Source: Clostridiaceae bacterium (lineage in GTDB: Bacteria; Bacillota; Clostridia; DSM-8532). Taken from it: 5,566 nucleotides of DNA. Under the pieces are notes generated by a model, which ran no database searches, was not told where the DNA came from, and saw nothing but the letters and a program-made list of their open reading frames with translations. The position numbers and the translations under genes are program-made. Of the stretch, positions 1 through 5,566 are shown piece after piece. The stretch spans positions 1 to 5,566 of the forward strand of contig JAAYGP010000049.1 in assembly GCA_012727625.1 (NCBI GenBank), written 5' to 3'. Numbering within the stretch: position 1 is the stretch's first letter; each line of letters starts with the position of its first letter.

Positions 1-18
1 ACTCGCTTACGCTCGTCC

Positions 19-45
19 TTGACATCCTCCAACAGAGTGTATAAT
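19..45 (+). promoter_or_regulatory. Candidate promoter, consensus boxes with short spacer
   Basis: A perfect -35 box TTGACA (19-24) and a perfect -10 box TATAAT (40-45) are separated by 15 bp, two short of the optimum. The -10 box lies within a palindrome (38-60). A Shine-Dalgarno-like AAAGGAG follows at 70-75, but no start codon with an open frame lies at a suitable distance after it. If active, it would transcribe toward the truncated permease. The match may be chance in AT-rich DNA. Confidence 0.3.
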
Positions 46-60
46 TGTAAAAATTATACA
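38..60. repeat. Perfect 9-bp inverted repeat (AT-rich hairpin)
   Basis: TGTATAATT (38-46) and AATTATACA (52-60) are exact reverse complements around a 5-base loop. The stem is AT-rich and is not followed by a T-run on the + strand, so it is not a convincing terminator. It could be an operator over the overlapping -10 box or a structural part of the putative insertion element. Confidence 0.5.
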
Positions 61-128
61 AAATTAAAGAAAGGAGAACCTAACTTAGAAAAGCTAAAAA
101 ATTGTCTTGACAAGTGGGGGCATTATAA

Positions 129-701
129 ACAATCTCCTTTCTTCCTCATTTCGTATCATGGGTAGTCGTTGTTACTCTTCTTCAAAAAATTCTGTCAACC
201 AACGCGGGTTTGATAAATGACATAAGATATTCAATGGGACTTGAGCCTATTTTCTTCATGGGAATAAAACCATTGTTTCTGCCCCTTGTTATTATAAGCA
301 GCATATGGAAAGAAGTCGGCTGGAACTCCATTATTTATCTTGCGGCATTATCAGCTATAGATCCAAATCTGTATGAGGCAGCGGAAATAGACGGGGCAGG
401 CAGGTGGCGCATGATGTTTAATATCACGCTCCCAAGCATTTATCCGACAATTGCCATCCTGATGATTATGAATCTGAGCGGTATTTTAAATGCGGGCTTT
501 GAACAGATATACCTGATGCAGACCCCAAGTACCATGAGCGTATCCGAAATTCTTGACACATATGTGCTCAAGCTTGGACTTCTGGACGGACAGTTCTCCT
601 ATTCAGCAGCGGTTGGATTATTCAGATCGGTAGTGTCATTGGTTTTAATTGTTACAGTTAATACGATTTCGAAAAAATTAAGTGAGATATCACTTTGGTG
701 A
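129..701 (+). pseudogene. 5'-truncated LplB-type sugar ABC transporter permease
   Basis: This is the remnant of an inner-membrane permease of a CUT1 carbohydrate ABC importer, related to LplB (COG4209). The frame is open from about 129 to the TGA at 699-701, about 190 codons, whereas family members usually have about 290-320, so roughly the first 110-130 residues with the early membrane segments are missing. The first residues read FLPHFVSWVVV, a conserved internal motif of LplB proteins, which shows that the protein is entered in its middle. The EAA loop that docks on the ATPase is intact (EAAEIDGAGRWRMMFNITLP, about 375-434), as are the final membrane segments. The first in-frame candidate starts, TTG at 210 and ATG at 234, have no Shine-Dalgarno sequence and lie inside conserved family sequence, so I do not regard them as real. 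Beyond the 5' loss the frame has no further lesion, which suggests recent damage. The intact YtcP-like partner gene begins 42 bases downstream. Confidence 0.8.
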
Positions 702-743
702 GTATTAATTTAAGGTATTTATCAAAGTTAGGGGAGACATTGA

Positions 744-1658
744 ATGAGTGTTAGAAAACTTACTGTTTCAGATCGGATTTATATGGCTATAAATTATACT
801 ATACTGGCAATCTTTGCTTTATCAGCGTTATACCCCTTTATCTATTTCCTTGCCCTCTCCTTTAATGACGGATATGACGCTATGCGCGGAGGCATATATT
901 TATTCCCGAGAGAGTTTACCCTTGATAATTATAAAAGGGCTTTCAGCCACCCCCAGATGATGAACGCTTTTGGCATCTCCATTATGAGGACTGTCATTGT
1001 TACAGTAAGTTCGGTAATTTTGTGCGCGATGATGGCATATGGACTGACAAAGAAAGGATTGCCGGGCAGGAAATATATAATATTTTTCTTTTTCTTCACC
1101 ACCCTTTTTGGCGGCGGACTTATTCCGACATTTATACTATATCGTCAGATTGGTATATACAATACATTCTGGGTTATGGTCATACCTCATTTATACAGCT
1201 TCTTCAATGCGGTTGTAATAAGAACCTTTTTCATGGGAATACCTGCAAGTCTTCCTGAATCTGCAACTATAGACGGAGCCAGCGAACTTGATATATTTTT
1301 CAGGATTATGCTTCCGCTTTCCATGCCTGTGCTTGCCACAATAGCATTGTTCATTGGTGTCGGAAACTGGAATGACTGGTTTACGGGACAGTTTTTCATA
1401 CAGAATGCCAAGCTGAAACCGGCGGCAACATTCCTGAACCAGATGATAAGCGAAGCATCCTATGAAACCCTGGTGGGAAAAGGTGATGGCTCACAAATAG
1501 TGCAAATCAACCAGGATCAAATGAGACTTAAAGGACTGACACCTGAGTCTTTAAGAATGACTTTTGTAATTATTATAACCGTACCGATAGTCTGCGTATA
1601 TCCTTTCCTTCAGAAATATTTCGTAAAGGGTGTACTTTTAGGTTCCTTAAAGGAATAG
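744..1658 (+). CDS. YtcP-type carbohydrate ABC transporter permease
   Basis: This is the second integral-membrane subunit of a CUT1 sugar importer (COG0395, YtcP-like), 304 aa and full length for the family. The ATG start is preceded by AGGGGAG (730-736) at a 7-base spacing. Hydrophobic segments lie at about residues 15-38, 78-100, 112-131, 142-162, 193-208 and 272-290, consistent with six membrane spans. The ATPase-docking EAA loop is at 172-192, with SATIDGAS, then RIMLPLS. Residues 45-70 (GGIYLFPREFTLDNYKRAF) are the typical periplasmic-side stretch after the first span. It would pair with the LplB-like subunit encoded just upstream, which is truncated here, and accept substrate from the lipoprotein encoded downstream. 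The likely substrate is an oligosaccharide; the sequence does not say which. No ATPase gene is adjacent, which is normal for this subfamily. Confidence 0.93.
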   Translation: MSVRKLTVSDRIYMAINYTILAIFALSALYPFIYFLALSFNDGYDAMRGGIYLFPREFTLDNYKRAFSHPQMMNAFGISIMRTVIVTVSSVILCAMMAYGLTKKGLPGRKYIIFFFFFTTLFGGGLIPTFILYRQIGIYNTFWVMVIPHLYSFFNAVVIRTFFMGIPASLPESATIDGASELDIFFRIMLPLSMPVLATIALFIGVGNWNDWFTGQFFIQNAKLKPAATFLNQMISEASYETLVGKGDGSQIVQINQDQMRLKGLTPESLRMTFVIIITVPIVCVYPFLQKYFVKGVLLGSLKE

Positions 1659-1661
1659 CAA

Positions 1662-1690
1662 TTGACTTAAAAAGGTTTATCCTTTTTAAT
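1662..1690 (+). promoter_or_regulatory. Candidate internal promoter with a palindrome in its spacer
   Basis: TTGACT (1662-1667) and TTTAAT (1685-1690) sit exactly 17 bp apart. A perfect 9-bp inverted repeat, TTAAAAAGG (1667-1675) and CCTTTTTAA (1681-1689) with loop TTTAT, fills the spacer and overlaps both boxes, the position expected of a repressor operator. Transcription would begin near 1697, giving a leader of about 22 bases before the GTG at 1719. A separate promoter would fit the usual need for more binding protein than permease. The palindrome could instead act as a hairpin in read-through mRNA. Confidence 0.4.
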
Positions 1691-1718
1691 AATTATGAAA
1701 ATGAAAGGAGCTTATGAA

Positions 1719-3398
1719 GTGGAGAGAATTAAATTGAAAAAAGTTGTTTCACTGATTATTGTTCTGTTAATGGCAGCAACAGTAATCACAGCCTGCGATC
1801 AGGGAACAGGATCACAACAAACCGGGACACCTGTGAAAGGAAAAACGACCGGAAAACCCGCAGAGCCTGTGGAAATATCATTCCTGCACTGCTGGAACGG
1901 AGGCGGCGGAAACTTCCCGCAGGATCCCGACAATTGTGAAGTGCTGGATTATTTGGCTGAAAAAACAGGCGTAAGGCTGAAAATGGAGTCCATAACAACA
2001 AGCGAAGTGGAAAAACTGAACCTGATGTTTGCTTCAGGAACCATGCCGGATTTGGTCAATGCTCCTTACTGGAGTTCAACCGGCGGCGAAGGTGCAGTAA
2101 TCAAAAAGGGTGCTGTTGAAGGACAGATATTGGCAATTGATGAATACCTGGATAAGTTCCCCAATGTTAAAAAACTGTGTACAGTTGGTATTGCAAAGGA
2201 CTTTTATCAATTTGATTTGCACCCGCCGGAATATGAAGGAAAGACATATCTTATTCCGCAGCAGACCCCGGACGGAACTGTTGAAAGTATAATAAACTTT
2301 GCATACGGATGTTATGCCCGTGGTGATATTCTGAAAGCGTTAAATGTAAATCCTGCAGATATCGACACACCGGACGAACTTTATAACCTTCTTGTAGACA
2401 TTAAAAACGGCGGATTTAAAGATATTAACGGCAAACCTGTAATACCTGCCGGCACACTGCACAATGGCTGGGATTACACAAGATTCCTTGAATTCTGGAG
2501 TGACTACAATATCTCGGCATACAGGGAAGAAAACGGCAAGATTATTCACTACATCTTCTCAAAGGATGAAGAAGAGAAACTTCTGTTCATGAGAAAACTT
2601 ATAAAAGAAGGCCTGTTCGACCCCGAAGCATTCAGCAACACGGTCACGATGGGCAAGGAAAAACTGATTACAGGAAAGCTTGCCATATTCGGTGCGCAGC
2701 CCATGACCGGCGATTTAATGACTCTTTATAAGACGAACCCCGAAATGCAATACGAAAAGCTTGGACCGTTCAAGAACAAAAACGGAGAAACTGTTGCACA
2801 GGTTGAGAAGAAAGGACGTTCAGGATTCCCGGTTATGTTCCTGAGCGCACAGACAAAGCATGCTGAAGACGTACTGCGCATGATTGACTGGATTAACAGC
2901 GAGGAAGGTTTGGTGTTCGCATACTGGGGAATAGAGAATGTACATCATACTATTGAGAATGGAGTTCCGAAGTATCTTCCTGAAGTAAAGGAAAAATTCG
3001 CTGCTGACGTCACAAATAAGAGGGATGCAGGACTGTGGTTAATGCCGCAATTTGTAGGAGCTTTCTCAGCCGATGCAAAGTGGCCTAAAGATGAATCAGA
3101 ACTGAATGAAGACGAAAAATTGCTTAGAAAATACCAGGCTCTTACACCAATAGTTTTGATCGATAAGGTAAGTGCGGCATACCTGGGCAGAAGCTATCCG
3201 AAACGCCAGGAATTTCTTGAAAAAACCGCCCAGTTGGATTACACAGCCACATTAAGACAGGCATACTATGTTGATACTGACGAAGAAGCATTGAAGATGC
3301 TGAATGATTTCAGACAGAAATATATAGAAGCTGGAATACTGGAATATGTGGAATATATTGCAGAGCAGGTGAAAGGAAGGGATGATGTAGGTTTCTGA
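1719..3398 (+). CDS. Extracellular solute-binding lipoprotein of a sugar ABC importer (LplA/YtcQ-like)
   Basis: This is the substrate-capturing subunit of the importer, a family 1 solute-binding protein of about 559 aa, anchored to the outer face of the membrane. I place the start at GTG 1719, because AAAGGAG (1704-1710) lies 8 bases upstream. The in-frame ATG at 1695 has no such site and would add an untypical 8-residue leader. TTG 1734 after GGAGAGA is a second possibility. With the GTG start, residues 2-8 are basic, 9-22 are hydrophobic, and ITAC (23-26) is the lipobox, with Cys26 the lipidated residue. A threonine/glycine/lysine-rich linker follows (about 27-48), then the binding domain starting near VEISFLHCWNG. 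Length and order (permease, permease, binding protein) match LplB-YtcP-LplA operons of Firmicutes that take up plant or host glycans. The ligand cannot be read from sequence. The gene is complete and ends 56 bases before a strong terminator. Confidence 0.9.
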   Translation: MERIKLKKVVSLIIVLLMAATVITACDQGTGSQQTGTPVKGKTTGKPAEPVEISFLHCWNGGGGNFPQDPDNCEVLDYLAEKTGVRLKMESITTSEVEKLNLMFASGTMPDLVNAPYWSSTGGEGAVIKKGAVEGQILAIDEYLDKFPNVKKLCTVGIAKDFYQFDLHPPEYEGKTYLIPQQTPDGTVESIINFAYGCYARGDILKALNVNPADIDTPDELYNLLVDIKNGGFKDINGKPVIPAGTLHNGWDYTRFLEFWSDYNISAYREENGKIIHYIFSKDEEEKLLFMRKLIKEGLFDPEAFSNTVTMGKEKLITGKLAIFGAQPMTGDLMTLYKTNPEMQYEKLGPFKNKNGETVAQVEKKGRSGFPVMFLSAQTKHAEDVLRMIDWINSEEGLVFAYWGIENVHHTIENGVPKYLPEVKEKFAADVTNKRDAGLWLMPQFVGAFSADAKWPKDESELNEDEKLLRKYQALTPIVLIDKVSAAYLGRSYPKRQEFLEKTAQLDYTATLRQAYYVDTDEEALKMLNDFRQKYIEAGILEYVEYIAEQVKGRDDVGF

Positions 3399-3454
3399 GA
3401 CGATTATGGCATATGTAAAAAGTAAGGGTGTTTAATAGTAAGGTATATATTTGG

Positions 3455-3485
3455 CGGCAGGGTTTTGATAATCCTGCCGTTTTTT
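3455..3485 (+). terminator. Rho-independent terminator of the transporter operon
   Basis: CGGCAGG (3455-3461) pairs with CCTGCCG (3473-3479). The stem extends inward by a G-U and a T-A pair to leave a 7-base loop (3464-3470), and six Ts follow (3480-3485). It lies 57 bases after the binding-protein stop codon and just before the next promoter, so it closes the operon cleanly. Confidence 0.93.
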
Positions 3486-3496
3486 ATGGCTGCTGT

Positions 3497-3525
3497 TTGA
3501 CAATCAAATACTGATTAATTATACT
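3497..3525 (+). promoter_or_regulatory. Strong sigma-A-type promoter for the flavoprotein gene
   Basis: A perfect -35 TTGACA (3497-3502) and a -10 TATACT (3520-3525, one mismatch) are separated by the optimal 17 bp. Initiation near 3532 gives an untranslated leader of about 95 bases before the ATG at 3627. A 6-bp inverted repeat, ATATAC (3530-3535) and GTATAT (3547-3552), straddles the predicted start of transcription and could be an operator, though arms this short occur by chance. Confidence 0.7.
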
Positions 3526-3626
3526 TTCCATATACAAGGAATTCTCGTATATTGAGTGAATTCGGCGAAACAATAGAAAGTAAAAATGAAAACCTTTTAC
3601 TCAATAGACTACTCAAAGAGGGATTT

Positions 3627-4868
3627 ATGAAAAACATAAAGCATGTTTTAGTGGCAGGCGGCGGCGCGGCTGGAATGGTTGCGGCTGTTTCCGCGGCAAG
3701 AATGGGCGCCCGGGTTACAATAGCAGAAAGAAATCCGAGGGTGGGCAAAAAAATACTTGCAACCGGAAACGGCCGGTGCAATTACACAAATATTAATACC
3801 TCGAGTGATTATTATTACGGCGGTAATCCTGAATTTACCAGGGGTGCGTTAAGTATTTTTTCCGCCGGTGATGCCATCCGCTTTTTTGAAAAGCTGGGCA
3901 TAGAACCTAAGGTGGAGGAGCAGGGAAAGGTTTTTCCCATGTCCGAACAGGCCTCCAGTGTTCTTGATGTGTTACTGTATGAGTTAAACAAGCTTGGTGT
4001 GAATATAATCTGCAATGCATTAGTTAAGAAAATAACGAAAGAGAATGATTGCTTTTTTGTTGAAATAGAGAACAAGGATATTATCAAGGCAGATCGGGTC
4101 ATTATTGCAACGGGCGGAAAAGCCATGCCGTCAAGCGGCTCTGATGGCAACGGGTATGAGCTTGCGGCCGGGCTCGGACACAGAATAACGGATATTTTTC
4201 CGGCCCTTGTTCAGATAATGCTTGAGGGTTCTTTTTTTAAGCGTATCGAGGGGGTTAAGATTAAAGGAACAGCGGAAGTTATAAGCGGTAACAGGTCTGT
4301 TGTCAGGGACAGCGGCGATATTCTTTTTGCGAATTACGGCGTATCAGGCCCGCCCATTCTGCAGATCAGCAGAAGGGCAGGGGAGCTTTTGCGCAACGGA
4401 AATGAAGCGTTTTTGAAAATAGTGATGATGGATAAACATGAAACTGAAGTATTAAAGCTTATAGAAAAACGTTTCATGCGGGACAGGAACAAGCCTGTTG
4501 ACTTCAGTTTTGTAGGTCTGATTAATAAAAGACTTATTCCTGTCATATTATCTGAAGCTGGTATCAATGATGTAAAACGTCCGGTATCGGAGGTATCCCT
4601 TAATGAGAGAAAAAGTATAGCAAGAGTTCTGACTGACTGGCGTTTTAAAATCCGCGGCACGAAAAGCTGGCCGAGCGCGCAGGTAACCGTGGGAGGTGTT
4701 GATACCGGGGAAATTGACCCAAACACTATGGAATCCAGACTGGTTAAAGGCTTGTATTTTGCCGGCGAGATTATTGATGTAGACGGGTACTGCGGTGGAT
4801 TTAACCTGCAATGGTCCTGGTCCTCCGGTTATGTATCCGGTTTTAATGCCGCCACTCGAACAGATTAG
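3627..4868 (+). CDS. HI0933/BaiN-family FAD-dependent oxidoreductase
   Basis: This is a cytoplasmic flavoprotein of the HI0933 family (COG2081; members are annotated as BaiN, YhiN or aminoacetone oxidase family), 413 aa, full length. The ATG at 3627 is preceded by AAAGAGGGA (3615-3623). The frame extends upstream to a TTG at 3552, but that extension lacks family sequence and has no ribosome site. The N-terminal Rossmann motif is AGGGAAG (10-16), with an acidic residue for the FAD ribose at E34. The family signature GKKILATGNGRCNYTN lies at 40-55. A second nucleotide-contact stretch, VIIATGGKAMPSSGSDG, lies in the middle of the protein. The C-terminal signature is GLYFAGE (375-381), followed by DVDGYCGGFNLQW (384-396). 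In gut clostridia one member reduces bile-acid intermediates, but most are uncharacterised, so the substrate here is unknown. It is monocistronic, between its own promoter and the next one, unlike the cmk-linked copies I recall in other clostridia. Confidence 0.92.
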   Translation: MKNIKHVLVAGGGAAGMVAAVSAARMGARVTIAERNPRVGKKILATGNGRCNYTNINTSSDYYYGGNPEFTRGALSIFSAGDAIRFFEKLGIEPKVEEQGKVFPMSEQASSVLDVLLYELNKLGVNIICNALVKKITKENDCFFVEIENKDIIKADRVIIATGGKAMPSSGSDGNGYELAAGLGHRITDIFPALVQIMLEGSFFKRIEGVKIKGTAEVISGNRSVVRDSGDILFANYGVSGPPILQISRRAGELLRNGNEAFLKIVMMDKHETEVLKLIEKRFMRDRNKPVDFSFVGLINKRLIPVILSEAGINDVKRPVSEVSLNERKSIARVLTDWRFKIRGTKSWPSAQVTVGGVDTGEIDPNTMESRLVKGLYFAGEIIDVDGYCGGFNLQWSWSSGYVSGFNAATRTD

Positions 4869-4895
4869 AAAGGCGTGTTTCGATCATGAAAACGG

Positions 4896-4925
4896 TTGGA
4901 ATTATACGCTGCTTTGTGGTATTAT
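4896..4925 (+). promoter_or_regulatory. Candidate promoter for the Ig-like membrane protein gene
   Basis: TTGGAA (4896-4901) and TATTAT (4920-4925) are 18 bp apart, which would start transcription near 4932, about 40 bases before the coding start. A second, better -35 match, TTGACA (4938-4943), has its only -10-like partner, TATAAG, at 4959-4964. That pairing has a 15-bp spacer and would start transcription on the ATG itself, so I favour the upstream pair. No clear terminator separates this gene from the flavoprotein gene, so read-through is also possible. Confidence 0.4.
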
Positions 4926-4970
4926 ATTAAAAGATTTTTGACACTGCAAAATTAGCATTATAAGAGGTGC

Positions 4971-5566
4971 ATGAGGTTGAAATTAAGGTTTGCGAGATAC
5001 ATAATTGTGTTTGTTTTAATAGTTGCCGTTTCTTTTGCGGCTGGTATTGCCATAAGCAGAATTTCAGCCATGAATATTATGGATAAACTGGTCCTTGAGG
5101 CGGGAGAGGAACTGCCGCCGGCAGGCAGCTTTTTTGAAAGCTACAACAGCAAGGCAGTATATGTAACGGATATGTCAGGCATAGATTCGAACAAACCCGG
5201 AACTTACGATATTGAAATCATTTCGGAAAGAAGAAATTATAAATCAATACTGGAAATAAGGGATACCACTCCTCCCAAGGCCGATGTCCGGGAAATTGAC
5301 CTTTACACCGGGGAGAGTGTGAGCGCGGATCAATTTGTTTACAATGTGACGGATGTAACTGATGTAACCATTGAATATAAGGAAGAACCGGATTTTTCAA
5401 AAATAAATATCCAGAATGTTATAATAGTGTTGAAAGATACATCGGGTAATACAACGGAATATGAAACCACCCTCAGGATATCCAGGGTTAAAAAGGCAAT
5501 CCAGGTTGAGGCAAGCGACGGGACTTTGGACGCAGTTGAATTTTTAAAGCAACCGGATGAAAAGGG
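4971..5566 (+). CDS. Membrane-anchored protein with Ig-like repeats, function unknown (3' end outside window)
   Basis: The frame is open from ATG 4971 to the window edge, 198 complete codons with no stop. A basic start (RLKLRFARY) leads into one hydrophobic segment (about residues 10-28), which suits a signal anchor with the rest outside the cell. Two consecutive units resemble extracellular Ig-like/DUF5011-type modules: about 40-101, ending in the linker DTTPP, and about 106-171, with YTGESVSADQFV near its start and the strand VIIVLKDTSGNTTEYET. This linker-plus-TGES pattern is common in clostridial surface proteins whose C-terminus carries a transglutaminase-like or other catalytic domain, but no such domain is visible here. 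The Shine-Dalgarno AAGAGGTG (4962-4969) is only 1-3 bases from the ATG; the in-frame TTG at 4977 would have more normal spacing and is an equally good start. The short repeat VTDVTDVT (126-133) lies in the second module. Confidence 0.75.
   Translation, partial: MRLKLRFARYIIVFVLIVAVSFAAGIAISRISAMNIMDKLVLEAGEELPPAGSFFESYNSKAVYVTDMSGIDSNKPGTYDIEIISERRNYKSILEIRDTTPPKADVREIDLYTGESVSADQFVYNVTDVTDVTIEYKEEPDFSKINIQNVIIVLKDTSGNTTEYETTLRISRVKKAIQVEASDGTLDAVEFLKQPDEK

Larger units (their letters stand above)
1..126. mobile_element. Probable terminal part of an insertion element (or other rearrangement junction)
   Basis: This stretch has no credible coding region and stops where a permease reading frame begins in mid-protein. 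Permease-like residues run back only to about position 129, and the codon before (126-128) is TAA, so foreign DNA starts at about 122-128. The sequence next to the junction, TGTCTTGACAAGTGGGGGCA (103-122), resembles an insertion-sequence end: read outward to inward on the - strand it begins with a C-rich tract followed by TTGTCAAGACAA, a layout reminiscent of IS3-family (IS150-type) ends. The family assignment comes from memory of such ends, not from a transposase, which would lie left of the window. The exact boundary and the target duplication cannot be set because the other end is not visible. An ancient deletion or recombination junction is the alternative. Confidence 0.45.

Noticed and set aside
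1..165. Open + frame from position 1 to the TAG at 163-165
   Set aside because: It has no start codon in view, low-complexity lysine/asparagine content, and ends by overlapping the permease in a different frame; it looks like chance openness in AT-rich DNA.
210..701. A complete short permease starting at TTG 210
   Set aside because: Homologous permease sequence continues upstream in frame to about 129 and no ribosome site precedes 210, so the gene is a truncated remnant rather than a small intact protein.
3552..3626. N-terminal extension of the flavoprotein frame from TTG 3552
   Set aside because: It lacks a ribosome site at a suitable distance, carries no family sequence, and the ATG at 3627 sits directly before the conserved Rossmann strand.
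4334..4726. 130-codon open frame on the - strand, and a 111-codon one at 3815-4150
   Set aside because: Both lie opposite a well-supported flavoprotein gene, have no recognisable protein family, and are shadows of its codon usage.
4886..4930. 14-codon ORF (ATG to TAA) between the flavoprotein and the Ig-like gene
   Set aside because: It is very short, its AGAAAGG site is poorly spaced, and it overlaps the candidate promoter; nothing supports translation.
4938..4964. TTGACA/TATAAG pair as promoter of the Ig-like gene
   Set aside because: The spacer is only 15 bp and transcription would begin at the ATG, leaving no ribosome-binding site in the message.

Overview
The window looks like chromosomal DNA from a low-to-moderate GC Gram-positive anaerobe, most likely a clostridium of the plant-polysaccharide-degrading kind. 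The reasons are purine-rich Shine-Dalgarno sequences, use of GTG/TTG starts, AGA/AGG arginine codons, a lipoprotein solute-binding protein, and permeases of the LplB/YtcP type common in Firmicutes. This placement is inference; no marker gene fixes the species.

Region 1 (1 to about 126) has no convincing gene. It ends abruptly inside a permease reading frame and looks like the outer end of an insertion element or another rearrangement junction. Region 2 (about 129-3398) is a CUT1-type carbohydrate ABC importer operon on the + strand: the 3' two-thirds of an LplB-like permease that has lost its N-terminus, an intact YtcP-like permease, and an LplA-like lipoprotein that binds the sugar. No ATPase gene is present, as is usual for this subfamily, which normally borrows a shared MsmX-type ATPase. 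A strong rho-independent terminator follows the binding protein (3455-3485). With the first permease broken, the importer is probably non-functional here, although the binding protein may still be made from its own internal promoter.

Region 3 (about 3497-4868) is a single-gene unit with a near-consensus promoter and a flavoprotein of the HI0933/BaiN family. Region 4 (about 4896-5566) holds a second candidate promoter and the start of a membrane-anchored protein with Ig-like repeats. This last gene runs off the end of the window, so its main function cannot be read.

I found no CRISPR array, tRNA, rRNA, known riboswitch or defence system. The points most worth checking are the junction that destroys the first permease, the palindrome placed between the -35 and -10 boxes ahead of the binding-protein gene, and the unidentified Ig-like surface protein at the right edge.
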